Shown one piece after another: positions 42,466 to 50,898 of a DNA stretch of 64,000 nt (positions within the stretch are counted from its first letter, which is position 1; each line of letters opens with the position of its first letter). The notes beneath the pieces were generated by a model. It was not told where the DNA came from. It ran no database searches and was given only the letters and a program-made list of their open reading frames with translations. Made by a program: the position numbers and the translations under genes. The stretch comes from Methylomarinum sp. Ch1-1 (GTDB taxonomy: Bacteria; Pseudomonadota; Gammaproteobacteria; Methylococcales; Methylomonadaceae), in the NCBI RefSeq assembly GCF_030717995.2, contig NZ_CP157743.1, positions 372,001-436,000 on the forward strand. Reading direction: 5' to 3'.

Positions 42466-44574
42466 ATGAAAAACCTTTTCAAGCCGTCAAGCAATTGCTG
42501 GAAAGTCGCCCAGGCGCAACGGGCCGCTTTCATCATAGACGGCGAAGATTACTTTCGAGCACTGCATGAGGCCATGCGCGAGGCCCGCCGCTCCATTATC
42601 ATCGTCGGTTGGGATCTGCACAGCGAACTGAGGCTGATTCGTGATGGCGAATGCGAAGGCTATCCTGACAAACTCGGCGACTTGCTCGAGTACCTGGTCG
42701 ACAAATGCAAAGACCTGAATATTTATCTGCTGGGCTGGGATTTTGCGATGATCTACGCAATGGAGCGTGAATTCTTCCCGCGTTATAAACTCAAATGGTC
42801 GACTCACGAACGCGTTCATTTTCTGCTCGACGGCGAACATCCGGTCGGCGCCTCACAGCATCAGAAAATCGTTGTTATCGATGACGTCGTCGCGTTTTCG
42901 GGTGGTCTCGATCTGAGCAAATGGCGCTGGGACACTTCGGCCCACGAGCCTGACAATCCTCTGCGTGAAGATCCCGATGGACAGTTATATCCGCCCTTCC
43001 ACGACGTGCAAATGATCGTCGACGGCGACGCCTCCAAGGCATTGGCCGAATTGGCCAAGCAGCGCTGGACGAAGGCTTGCGGATCAGAACCCTTTATCGA
43101 CGAGGCGATCGCCGCCGGCGATCCATGGCCATCCAGCTTCAAACCCGATTTCAATGACGTCGCCATCGCTATCGCAAGAACCCTGCCCTTGCATAAAGGT
43201 GCGCCGGAGGTGCGCGAAGTCGAGCGCCTCTATCTCGATAGTCTGGCGGCGGCGCAAGATTTTATTTATATCGAAAACCAGTATCTCAGTTCCTTCCGTA
43301 TCGGCGAAGTCTTGCAAGCCAGTCTGCAGCAAGCCGAAGGCCCCGAGATCGTTATCGTCCAACCCAAGGAAACCGGCGGCTGGCTGGAACAGCACACGAT
43401 GGACGTATTGCGGGGACGAATCATCGCTAAATTGCGCGAAGCCGACCGACACCGGCGCCTGCGTCTATTTTATCCCCAAATTGCCGCCAGCCCAGCGGTT
43501 GAGCTGATGGTGCACGCCAAGGTAATGATCATAGACGACTGTTTTGCCCGCGTGGGCTCGTCCAACCTGAGCAACCGTTCCCTCGGTCTCGATTCAGAAT
43601 GCGATTTGGCGATCTTCGGCGAAAAAAACTCCGCCGAGGCGGCGACGATCTCCGCCTTTCGCAATCGCTTGATTGCCGAACATCTAGGGGTCGCCGAGCA
43701 CGATGTTGCCGAGGCGCTGACGAAACGGGGTTCTCTAATCGAGGCGATAGAAACCTTGCGTTCAGGCGCTCGCTGTTTGCGGCCACTGCAAACCGAAATC
43801 TCTAAGGAAATCGATCAATGGGTGCCGGAGTCGGAGCTGCTGGACCCGGAAAAACCGATCGAACCGGAAGAACTTTTCGATTATCTGATCAGCCCCCATC
43901 AGCAGCTTTCCGCCTCTCGCCACATGCTGACCATAACAGTTCTGGTGGCCGGCATGTTGTGTTTGGCGGCATTACTGCACTGGCTATCCTTTCCTGATGG
44001 AATCGGTCGCGAAACGGCGGCGGCAGCGATTAATGGGCTGAAACAATCCCCTTATGCGCCGCTGATCGTCGTGGCAGGCTTTGTTCTCGGTGGTTTGTTA
44101 GCTTTTCCGGTCACATTGCTGATCATCGTAACCGTCATCATTTTTGGCCCTTGGCAAGGCCTGCTCTATACGCTGGTCGGCGCGGAAACCAGCGCCGTAT
44201 CGACGTTTCTGCTGGGCCGCCGACTAGGCCGCAATGCCGTCGATCGCTTGACCGGCAACCTGGTCAATCGATTGAGCCTAAATCTTTCCGAATCCGGTTT
44301 CAAGGGGATCTTGACCTATCGCATCATTCCGGTGGCGCCCTTTGCCGTCATCAACATGATAGCGGGAATATCGAAAATTAGGTTGCGAGATTTTGCGTTT
44401 GCAACATTCATCGGATTGCTGCCTGGTGTGACCGTTATCGTGATCATCGCCCAATGGATCGCCAGTTTCGTCCACGCCCCGGATCCGGCGGATTTTGCCG
44501 CCTTGCTAGGCGCAACGATCACGGTCGGGATCGCCTTGACCGCCTTAATGTTATGGCTGCGCCGCCGGCATTGA
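42466..44574 (+). CDS. Phospholipase D-family protein fused to a VTT/DedA (SNARE-associated) membrane domain
   Basis: 702 residues. Two HKD motifs give a complete phospholipase D active site: HQKIVVIDD (from residue 132) and HAKVMIIDD (from residue 350), each followed by the G-S-x-N or GG-D pattern (VGSSNLSNRS). After a linker, residues about 480-700 hold a VTT/DedA-type membrane domain (AGFVLGGLLAFPVTLLIIV, FGPWQGLLYTLVGAETSA, GFKGILTYRIIPVAPFAVIN). The family hydrolyses or transfers phosphatidyl groups (phospholipase D or cardiolipin-synthase type); VTT domains act in lipid scrambling. Its stop overlaps the next start (TGATG). It diverges from PAP2, and I found no Pho box of its own. Confidence 0.9.
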   Translation: MKNLFKPSSNCWKVAQAQRAAFIIDGEDYFRALHEAMREARRSIIIVGWDLHSELRLIRDGECEGYPDKLGDLLEYLVDKCKDLNIYLLGWDFAMIYAMEREFFPRYKLKWSTHERVHFLLDGEHPVGASQHQKIVVIDDVVAFSGGLDLSKWRWDTSAHEPDNPLREDPDGQLYPPFHDVQMIVDGDASKALAELAKQRWTKACGSEPFIDEAIAAGDPWPSSFKPDFNDVAIAIARTLPLHKGAPEVREVERLYLDSLAAAQDFIYIENQYLSSFRIGEVLQASLQQAEGPEIVIVQPKETGGWLEQHTMDVLRGRIIAKLREADRHRRLRLFYPQIAASPAVELMVHAKVMIIDDCFARVGSSNLSNRSLGLDSECDLAIFGEKNSAEAATISAFRNRLIAEHLGVAEHDVAEALTKRGSLIEAIETLRSGARCLRPLQTEISKEIDQWVPESELLDPEKPIEPEELFDYLISPHQQLSASRHMLTITVLVAGMLCLAALLHWLSFPDGIGRETAAAAINGLKQSPYAPLIVVAGFVLGGLLAFPVTLLIIVTVIIFGPWQGLLYTLVGAETSAVSTFLLGRRLGRNAVDRLTGNLVNRLSLNLSESGFKGILTYRIIPVAPFAVINMIAGISKIRLRDFAFATFIGLLPGVTVIVIIAQWIASFVHAPDPADFAALLGATITVGIALTALMLWLRRRH

Positions 44575-45269
44575 TGATCCTTCGTATCGCCACCTTCAAC
44601 ATTCATCGCAGCATCGGCCGGGACGGCATCGAGAACCCTGCCCGTATCGCCGAGCTACTGCGGGAAATTGACGCCGACCTGATTGCCCTGCAGGAGGTCT
44701 CCGCCATGCCCGGCCATCCCGAAGATAGTTTGAGACTGCTGGAGGAAGCGACCAATAGCCGGGCGGTCATGGGCCGCACCTTGTTCGATAAAAACAGTCA
44801 TTACGGCAATGCTTTGCTTTCCCGCCTTAAAATTAATAGTTGCGATCGCCTCGATATCAGCGTCGCGAATCGAGAGCCCCGGGGTCTTATCGATGTGGAG
44901 CTGTTTATCAACGGTTATACGGTAGCCGTGATGGCCACCCATCTTGGTTTGGCTTACGCGGAACGGCGGCGTCAGATTGACGAGATTCTGTCCACCGTGG
45001 AAAAACATACGGCCGATGTCGTCATCCTGCTCGGTGATTTTAACGAATGGTTTGTTTGGCGCCCGGCCTTCCGCAGATTACAGCACCGGTTTAAGCCGAC
45101 GCCGACCTTGGCGACCTTTCCCGCCCACCGGCCCGTGCTGGGATTGGATAGAATTTGGCTGCACCCTCAAGAGAGGCTGATGTCGCTTGAGGTCCATTCC
45201 ACCGAACTCAGCAAAATTGCCTCCGATCATCTCCCGCTGGTGGCCGAGATAGATTTAGGCCAACGCTGA
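44574..45269 (+). CDS. Endonuclease/exonuclease/phosphatase (EEP) family hydrolase
   Basis: 231 residues from the ATG that overlaps the upstream stop by one base. EEP motifs are ILRIATFNIHRSIG (N-terminal Asn), ADLIALQEVS with the metal-binding glutamate, VVILLGDFNEW and the C-terminal SDHLPLVAEI. The family includes DNases, sphingomyelinase-like lipid phosphodiesterases and inositol phosphatases. Coupling to a phospholipase D/VTT protein suggests a lipid or phosphodiester substrate, but nuclease activity cannot be excluded. No signal peptide is present. Confidence 0.88.
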   Translation: MILRIATFNIHRSIGRDGIENPARIAELLREIDADLIALQEVSAMPGHPEDSLRLLEEATNSRAVMGRTLFDKNSHYGNALLSRLKINSCDRLDISVANREPRGLIDVELFINGYTVAVMATHLGLAYAERRRQIDEILSTVEKHTADVVILLGDFNEWFVWRPAFRRLQHRFKPTPTLATFPAHRPVLGLDRIWLHPQERLMSLEVHSTELSKIASDHLPLVAEIDLGQR

Positions 45270-45290
45270 ATCGGCTGCCCAATCGGCAAC

Positions 45291-45524
45291 CTAGGCCTTC
45301 TTGCGTCGCCGGTAATCCCTGACTTTTTGCCAGGCTTTGCGGGTATGATGATTTTTATCCGACCAACGAATTACCTTGCGTTTAACGCTGTCCGAGGCCT
45401 TGAACATGATCGCCAGGCCGACCAGCATCGTCGGTAAGCCTAACGGAAGCGGCAATGGAAACAAGATCATGCCAATGCAAAAAATGCTGGCGCCGATAGC
45501 CATCAACAAAGACTTTTTCAGCAT
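45291..45524 (-). CDS. Small two-helix membrane protein, PGPGW-like
   Basis: 77 residues. Two hydrophobic segments (about 4-22 and 30-45) are joined by FPLPLPLGLP, followed by a strongly basic tail (KRKVIRWSDKNHHTRKAWQKVRDYRRRKK). The layout recalls the putative transmembrane PGPGW family, whose function is unknown. It starts two bases after the PlcP gene, so it is in the same PhoB-controlled transcript. A role in membrane remodelling is guesswork. Confidence 0.7.
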   Translation of the reverse strand: MLKKSLLMAIGASIFCIGMILFPLPLPLGLPTMLVGLAIMFKASDSVKRKVIRWSDKNHHTRKAWQKVRDYRRRKKA

Positions 45525-45526
45525 GC

Positions 45527-46321
45527 TCAGGCCGCTTTAGCCGGCTGTTCCGCGGCATCCAATAATTTATAGCCGTCTTCCAACCAACGGATCACCGTCA
45601 GCCGCCCCGCCTCGTCTTCCACCAGCGCCGTACAGCTTTCCACCCAATCACCGGTGTTGCAGTAGGTTTTGCCAAATTCCATGTCGCAGATATCGGCATG
45701 ATGAATATGTCCGCAGATGATGCCGTCGACTTGCTGTTTATGCGCCTCCAGACTCAATACATGCTGGTAGTTATCCATGAACTGCACAATATTCTTGACC
45801 TTGTGTTTCAAATAAGCCGAGAGCGACCAATACTTGAAGCCTAACAACTTGCGAATGACGTTAAACCAGCGATTCACCATCAGCAGCAGCTCATAGGCTT
45901 CGCCGCCGATATAGGCCAAGCTGCGATTATGGCAGACGATGCTGTCGAATTCATCGCCGTGCATGACCAAAAAACGGCGGCCGTCGGCACAACGATGTAT
46001 GGCATTAAGCTGAATTTCGACGCCGTTGAACAACATGCCGGCGTGTTTTCTGAACTGCTCGTCATGATTGCCGGGAATATAGATGACACGGGTGCCCTGC
46101 CTGGCCTTGTCGATGACCCGCTGTACGATGTCGCTGTGCAGCGTCGGCCAATAAAACCCGGATTTTACGTTCCAGCTCCATAAATCGATGATATCGCCTA
46201 CCAGATAAAGGTTGTCGCATTCGACATGGTCGAGAAAATCGCGCAGGTATTCGGCCTTGCAGCCCTTGGTGCCAAGGTGGGTATCGGAAATCCAGACGCT
46301 ACGATAATGACACTTCATCAT
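45527..46321 (-). CDS. plcP: PlcP-type metallophosphoesterase (phospholipase C of Pho-dependent lipid remodelling)
   Basis: 264 residues from MMKCHYRSVWISDTHLGTKG, with GGGGA upstream; a longer frame would cover the Pho box and is rejected. Calcineurin-type metal motifs are SDTHLGTKGC, VGDIIDLW, IPGNHDEQF, VMHGDEFD and GHIHHAD. The C-terminal CNTGDWVESCTALVE is characteristic of PlcP relatives (S. meliloti SMc00171 type) rather than LpxH, which shares the fold but acts in lipid A synthesis. PlcP cuts phosphatidylglycerol and phosphatidylethanolamine to diacylglycerol under phosphate starvation. The Pho box about 65 bases upstream supports this. It is usually listed in databases as UDP-2,3-diacylglucosamine diphosphatase. 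Confidence 0.85.
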   Translation of the reverse strand: MMKCHYRSVWISDTHLGTKGCKAEYLRDFLDHVECDNLYLVGDIIDLWSWNVKSGFYWPTLHSDIVQRVIDKARQGTRVIYIPGNHDEQFRKHAGMLFNGVEIQLNAIHRCADGRRFLVMHGDEFDSIVCHNRSLAYIGGEAYELLLMVNRWFNVIRKLLGFKYWSLSAYLKHKVKNIVQFMDNYQHVLSLEAHKQQVDGIICGHIHHADICDMEFGKTYCNTGDWVESCTALVEDEAGRLTVIRWLEDGYKLLDAAEQPAKAA

Positions 46322-46380
46322 TTTTCCCCAAAATTGTTCATGGTGAAAAAATAACAAGTGTTTATGACAGCCTGTTAACG

Positions 46381-46425
46381 GTTCTATGAAATTAGCATGA
46401 CATCGAGATGACGGCATGGTGACAA
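46381..46425 (-). promoter_or_regulatory. Predicted PhoB-dependent promoter of plcP
   Basis: Plus-strand repeats ATGAAAT, ATGACAT, ATGACGG and GTGACAA start at 46386, 46397, 46408 and 46419, in exact 11-base phase (minus orientation). Taking the last three as the box, TAGAAC (complement of 46381-46386) lies ten bases downstream as a -10, about 60 bases before the start codon. Confidence 0.78.
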
Positions 46426-46438
46426 CGCTTCCCCAGCC

Positions 46439-46493
46439 ATTCCCATATTTGAGCGGTGTTTAGGGCCTGTTGTTATCCAAATTCGGAATGGCT
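46439..46493. repeat. Minimal family B-like element (ends only)
   Basis: CAGCCATTCCCATATTTG and (complement) CAGCCATTCCGAATTTGG face each other with only about 19 bases between (GTGTTTAGGGCC and similar). It looks like a family B element that lost its interior. Confidence 0.6.
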
Positions 46494-46497
46494 GCCG

Positions 46498-46773
46498 CTA
46501 CCCGTGCTTCTTGACCACGGTATTGTAAATCTTGAATACCAGGATCGATGTGGCCAACAGAAAGGTAATGGCGTTGGCGAAAATAATGGCCTTGTCGGAC
46601 ACATAAACACCATAAACCAGCCATAACAACACTCCCAGCGTGAAGGCGCTGTACATGCCCAACGACAAAGATTCGGTGTCGCGCGTTCTAATGGTCATGA
46701 TCGCCTGCGGCAAAAAAGATGAAGTGGTCAACGTCGCGGCGATATAACCGATAATCTCAGGGGTGATGTTCAT
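46498..46773 (-). CDS. SemiSWEET-type sugar transporter (PQ-loop/MtN3 family)
   Basis: 91 residues from MNITPEIIGYIAA; the longer frame would run into nadE and is rejected. Three membrane helices (about 6-26, 37-57, 64-84) form one triple-helix bundle, the bacterial half of a SWEET transporter. The conserved TSSFLPQ motif and the helix-2 segment SLGMYSAFTLGVLLWLVYGV are present. These work as dimers and pass sugars down a gradient; the substrate here is unknown. It begins 19 bases after nadE, so it is probably co-transcribed. Confidence 0.88.
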   Translation of the reverse strand: MNITPEIIGYIAATLTTSSFLPQAIMTIRTRDTESLSLGMYSAFTLGVLLWLVYGVYVSDKAIIFANAITFLLATSILVFKIYNTVVKKHG

Positions 46774-46792
46774 TAATTTTCGGAGAGAGCGT

Positions 46793-48415
46793 TTAAATAA
46801 AGCGATGGACGCCTCGATACCCCGAGGAAATAGGATAGCGCCGGTCGCGCCCGAAGGCCTTGGGTGTGATGCGGATGCCGGGGGGCGCCTGCCTGCGCTT
46901 GTATTCATTTCGGTCGACTAGCGAAATAGCCCGGTGTACGTCTTCCTGCTTAAAGCCGGCCGCGATAATCTCGCGCTCGGATTTATCCTGTTCGACATAC
47001 ATTTCCAGAATCGGGTCCAGCACCGAATAAGGCGGCAGCGAGTCCTCGTCGACCTGGTCGGGCGCCAGCTCCGCCGAAGGCGGGCGGTCGATGACCCGTT
47101 CCGGTATCACCGGCGACAAGGTGTTGCGGTATCTTGCTAGCTTATAAACCAGCAACTTCGGCACATCCTTGATCGGCGCGAAACCGCCGGCCATGTCGCC
47201 GTATAAGGTGGCATAGCCGACGCTCAGCTCGCTTTTATTGCCGGTCGTCAACAACAGCTTGTCCTGCTTATTCGACAGCGCCATCAACACGACGCCACGG
47301 GAGCGCGCCTGAATATTCTCTTCGGTGGTGTCCCGCTCCGAACCTGCGAACACGCCGGCCAGCATCTCGTTAAACGCATTTACCGCCGGTTCGATCGGAA
47401 TGATGTGATGCTTCACGCCCAGCGCCTCGGCTTCCAGGACGGCATCATCGACGCTGATATCCTGAGTATAACGGGACGGCATCAACACCGCTTCGACATT
47501 ATCGGCCCCCAGCGCATCCACGGCGATAGCTAACACCAGCGCCGAATCGATGCCGCCGGAGAGACCGAGCAATGCGCCGTCAAAACCGTTCTTTCTGACA
47601 TAATCCTTAACCCCTAAAACCAGGGCCTTGTATTCGCTGGAGATCTCCGCATACAGCGGCGCACACTCACTTTTCAGCGGCACGTTGCCATTGAATTCGA
47701 CGACACTGATCTGTTCTTCGAATTCCGCGGCCCGAAAGACGACCTCTCCCTGCTGATCGACGACAAAAGAAGCCCCGTCGAAAATCAATTCGTCCTGACC
47801 GCCATATTGATTGACATAAACCAGCGGAACCGCCGAAGCCTTGGCCTGGGTTCGAACGATGTCTTCTCGCTCGTGTATCTTGCCGGCATGGAAGGGGGAA
47901 GCGTTCAGCGTCAGAATGATCTCAGCGCCCGCTTGTTTATTGCTGGCGATGATATCGTCCTGCCAGATGTCTTCGCAGATCGTGATCCCCAGCGCACGGC
48001 CCTTGGTCTCAAACAAACAGAGCTCATCGGCCGAGGTAAAATAGCGATGTTCATCGAACACGCCATAATTGGGCAACTCTTTTTTTCGATAAACGGCCAG
48101 GACCTTACCGCCGCGCAGTACCGCCGCGCTATTGAACAAATGTTTGCCATCCTGTTCGGGATAACCCAACACGATATCGATGTCAGGCGCCGCGGCGGCG
48201 ATCTCTTCGACCGCTTGCCTAGCATGACGGATGAAATCGGCCCTGAACAACAGGTCTTCCGGCGGATAGGCGGTCACGCTCAGCTCCGGAAACAACACCA
48301 AATCGGCCTGCAGATTATCGCGAGCATGGCGGGCCGAAGCGATGATTTTATGCTTGTTGGACTCAATATCGCCGACAGTCAGATTGACTTGAGCTAACGC
48401 AATTTTTAATGACAT
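46793..48415 (-). CDS. nadE: Glutamine-dependent NAD+ synthetase NadE
   Basis: 540 residues from MSLKIALAQVNLTVGD; a start seven codons earlier is possible. The N-terminal nitrilase-type glutaminase domain (about 1-260) has the Glu-Lys-Cys triad in LVLFPELSVTAYPPEDL, YRKKELPNYGVFDE and GITICEDIW. The C-terminal synthetase (about 270-540) has the PP-loop LGLSGGIDSALVL, TTGNKSELSVGYATLYGDMAGGFAP in two parts and the PPSAELAPDQ motif. It makes NAD+ from deamido-NAD+ using glutamine nitrogen, in the cytoplasm. Transcription probably continues into the SemiSWEET gene. Confidence 0.97.
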   Translation of the reverse strand: MSLKIALAQVNLTVGDIESNKHKIIASARHARDNLQADLVLFPELSVTAYPPEDLLFRADFIRHARQAVEEIAAAAPDIDIVLGYPEQDGKHLFNSAAVLRGGKVLAVYRKKELPNYGVFDEHRYFTSADELCLFETKGRALGITICEDIWQDDIIASNKQAGAEIILTLNASPFHAGKIHEREDIVRTQAKASAVPLVYVNQYGGQDELIFDGASFVVDQQGEVVFRAAEFEEQISVVEFNGNVPLKSECAPLYAEISSEYKALVLGVKDYVRKNGFDGALLGLSGGIDSALVLAIAVDALGADNVEAVLMPSRYTQDISVDDAVLEAEALGVKHHIIPIEPAVNAFNEMLAGVFAGSERDTTEENIQARSRGVVLMALSNKQDKLLLTTGNKSELSVGYATLYGDMAGGFAPIKDVPKLLVYKLARYRNTLSPVIPERVIDRPPSAELAPDQVDEDSLPPYSVLDPILEMYVEQDKSEREIIAAGFKQEDVHRAISLVDRNEYKRRQAPPGIRITPKAFGRDRRYPISSGYRGVHRFI

Positions 48416-48551
48416 TCGATAATCTATTCGTTTCATGAAACAAGGAGTCTATTGTCGATCTTTCTGGTTGTTCAGGCAATAGCCAGCAAAACCCCGAGTA
48501 ACGACACGGTATCATTTTTTCAGAAAAAGAGTCAGTTGTTGATATACAGGC

Positions 48552-48717
48552 CAGCAATTCCCACTTTGGCGTTCAAAAAGGGCATGGGGTGTGTTTGGCG
48601 AGGATGTCGGCAGCAAGGATGCTGCCGTCAAGCCCCCAGGGATGGGTTTACGGCGCTCCTCGACAGACACACCCCATGCCCTAAACCCCGCAAAAATACT
48701 CAAACTGAGAATTACTG
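48552..48717. mobile_element. Family B element, copy 4
   Basis: 166 bases, nearly identical to the copy at 24231-24396 (ends CAGCAATTCCCACTTTGG and, complement, CAGTAATTCTCAGTTTG). The high identity suggests recent spread. No 9-bp flanking duplication is seen (TATACAGGC versus CTAAAAAAC), so recombination between copies or loss of a flank is likely. Confidence 0.88.
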
Positions 48718-48751
48718 CTAAAAAACACAAAAATGTTAATCAGCAACCACA

Positions 48752-48804
48752 CCGACCTGGGCCAGGCGATCACAAATAATCCATCATCGCCTGGCCCAGG
48801 TCGG
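48752..48804. repeat. Perfect 19-bp inverted repeat across the end of sucD
   Basis: CCGACCTGGGCCAGGCGAT (48752-48770) and ATCGCCTGGCCCAGGTCGG (48786-48804) are exact complements. The right arm encodes sucD residues ADLGQA near the C-terminus; the left arm starts right at the stop codon. The transcript would form a very stable hairpin with a 15-base loop, likely a terminator or 3' stabiliser, although the U-tract is poor. Confidence 0.85.
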
Positions 48805-49636
48805 CCGGTGAATCAACCACTTCGACACCGGCCGCCTTCAGCGCCGCCACCTTGCCTTCGGCCGTACCCTTGCCGCCGGTGACGATGGCCCCGGCATGTC
48901 CCATGCGCTTACCAGGCGGCGCAGTGCGGCCGGTGATATAGGAAACCACCGGCTTGGTGACATTGCTTTTGATGAACTCGGCCGCCTCTTCTTCTTCACT
49001 GCCGCCGATTTCGCCCACCATGATGATGCCTTCGGTTTGTTCATCTTCCTGAAAACGGCTGAGCACATCGATAAAATTCATGCCGTGTATCGGATCGCCG
49101 CCGATGCCGACACACGTGCTTTGTCCCAAACCCTGGGTGCTAGTCTGATGCACCGCTTCATAGGTTAGCGTGCCGGAACGGGAAACGATGCCGATTTTAC
49201 CGGGCATATGGATATGGCCGGGCATGATGCCGATTTTACATTGCTCGGGCGTGATCACCCCAGGACAGTTCGGTCCGACCAACAAGGCATCGCTTCCAAC
49301 CATCGCCGCCTTGACCCTCAGCATGTGCAGCACGGGAATGCCTTCGGTGATGCACACGATCAAGCCGATGCCGGCGTCGACCGCTTCCAGAATCGCATCG
49401 GCCGCATATAACGGCGGCACATAGATCACGCTGGCGTTAGCGCCGGAGTCGTTCACCGCCTCCTGAACGGTATCGTAAACCGGCAGGCCGAGATGGGTCT
49501 GGCCTCCTCGCCCCGGCGTCACCCCGCCGACCAGTTGCGTGCCGTATTCCAGCGTCTGCCGGCAATGAAAAGTGCCCTGTTTGCCGGTAAAACCCTGGCA
49601 GATTAATTTGGTTTGTTCATTGACTAAGATGCTCAT
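48770..49636 (-). CDS. sucD: Succinate-CoA ligase, alpha subunit SucD
   Basis: 288 residues from [20 protein letters not shown]; the start overlaps the sucC stop (ATGA). It carries the CoA-binding Rossmann part ([19 protein letters not shown]), the substrate-level phosphorylation site with the phospho-histidine in [17 protein letters not shown], and [11 protein letters not shown]. The sequence follows SucD rather than malate thiokinase MtkB, for example [10 protein letters not shown]. With SucC it interconverts succinyl-CoA and succinate, making ATP or GTP in the TCA cycle. Its 3' end forms one arm of a perfect hairpin. Confidence 0.95.
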   Translation of the reverse strand: MSILVNEQTKLICQGFTGKQGTFHCRQTLEYGTQLVGGVTPGRGGQTHLGLPVYDTVQEAVNDSGANASVIYVPPLYAADAILEAVDAGIGLIVCITEGIPVLHMLRVKAAMVGSDALLVGPNCPGVITPEQCKIGIMPGHIHMPGKIGIVSRSGTLTYEAVHQTSTQGLGQSTCVGIGGDPIHGMNFIDVLSRFQEDEQTEGIIMVGEIGGSEEEEAAEFIKSNVTKPVVSYITGRTAPPGKRMGHAGAIVTGGKGTAEGKVAALKAAGVEVVDSPADLGQAMMDYL

Positions 49637-50802
49637 GCGACTCCTCCCGCCAGCGCGACCGCCTGTTCCGCGGCGTGATTCAAATCTTCGGCGGTCACCA
49701 GGCCCAAGCCGGACTCGTTCAGCAAGGCCATGCCCTGATCGGCATTGGTGCCCTCCAATCTGATGACGACCGGCACGGTCAAGTCGATCTCCTTGACCGC
49801 CGCCAGTATGCCCTCGGCGATGACATCGCACTGCACGATGCCGCCGAAGATATTGACCAGCACCGCCTTGACATGGCGGTCGGACAGGATCAGCTTGAAC
49901 GCCTCGGCCACCTTGTCGGCGTTAGTGCCGCCGCCGACATCGAGAAAGTTGGCCGGCGCGCCGCCCTTGAACTTGACCAGGTCCATCGTCGCCATCGCCA
50001 AACCGGCGCCATTGACCATGCAGCCGATATTGCCTTCCAGGGTAATGTAATTGAGATCGAACTGTTTGGCCTTACATTCTTTTTCGTCTTCCTGACCTTC
50101 GTCCCTAAGCGCCAAAATATCCGGATGCGCCGCCACCGCATTGTCGTCAAAATTGATCTTGGCGTCCAACGCGATGATATCGCCGGCCGCCGTTTCCACT
50201 AGCGGATTGATTTCGATCTGGCTGGCGTCTTTTTCCAAAAACAGCGTGTACATTCCGGTCATAATCGTCGCCAGCGTCTTACCCTGCTGTCCCTCTATGC
50301 CGAGGGCTTTGGCAACCTTACGGCATTGATAAGGCTGTAGCCCCGCCGCAGGATGAATACTGGTGCTGATGATTTTTTCCGGCGTTTCCCGGGCCACCGC
50401 CTCGATATCCATGCCGCCGGCGACGGAAGCGACGAACATCATCCGGTTGGTGGCTCTGTCGATCAGTAGGCTGAGATAAAACTCCCGGCTGATCGCATTC
50501 GTTGCTTCAACCATCACCGCTTCGACCGGCAAACCCTCCGCGCCGGTCTGCGCCGTCACCAACCGTGTGCCTAACATTCGTTGCGCCTGCTGTCGCACCT
50601 CTTCCGCACTGTCGGCAAACTGAACGCCGCCGGCCTTGCCCCTGGCGCCGGCATGAACCTGCGCCTTGACGACCCAGCCATCACCGCCCATCTCGGCGGC
50701 GAGCTGAGCTGCCTGCGGCGCCGTTTCGGCATAGCCGCCGTTAGGAACCGGAATCCCGAACTCCCTAAACAACTGCTTGGCCTGATATTCATGAATATTC
50801 AT
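49633..50802 (-). CDS. sucC: Succinate-CoA ligase, beta subunit SucC
   Basis: 389 residues, standard for the family. The N-terminal [20 protein letters not shown] and [17 protein letters not shown] belong to the ATP-grasp nucleotide domain. The C-terminal half has [34 protein letters not shown] and [15 protein letters not shown] (CoA ligase domain). It provides the nucleotide-binding subunit of the enzyme with SucD. It is first in the sucCD operon, diverging from pilS. Confidence 0.97.
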   Translation of the reverse strand: MNIHEYQAKQLFREFGIPVPNGGYAETAPQAAQLAAEMGGDGWVVKAQVHAGARGKAGGVQFADSAEEVRQQAQRMLGTRLVTAQTGAEGLPVEAVMVEATNAISREFYLSLLIDRATNRMMFVASVAGGMDIEAVARETPEKIISTSIHPAAGLQPYQCRKVAKALGIEGQQGKTLATIMTGMYTLFLEKDASQIEINPLVETAAGDIIALDAKINFDDNAVAAHPDILALRDEGQEDEKECKAKQFDLNYITLEGNIGCMVNGAGLAMATMDLVKFKGGAPANFLDVGGGTNADKVAEAFKLILSDRHVKAVLVNIFGGIVQCDVIAEGILAAVKEIDLTVPVVIRLEGTNADQGMALLNESGLGLVTAEDLNHAAEQAVALAGGVA

Positions 50803-50898
50803 TTAACAACTCCGGTTCGTTACGTTCAGCCACGTAATCTAAAAATGCTATGATTGCCGCTATTATTCTAGCTAAACGTTGATAAAACAAGATTCTTT

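Noticed and set aside
44454-44573. Upstream extension of the EEP hydrolase
   Set aside because: It is encoded wholly inside the coding end of the phospholipase D/VTT gene; the overlapping TGATG start fits the family N-terminus.
45527-46321. LpxH (lipid A synthesis) as the identity of the metallophosphoesterase
   Set aside because: The sequence pattern (GDWVESCTA end, WYWP-like YWPTLHSD segment) and the Pho box fit PlcP better; LpxH proteins differ in these regions.
48770-49636. Malate thiokinase (MtkB) instead of SucD
   Set aside because: Diagnostic stretches follow SucD ([22 protein letters not shown]), and no serine-cycle genes are adjacent.
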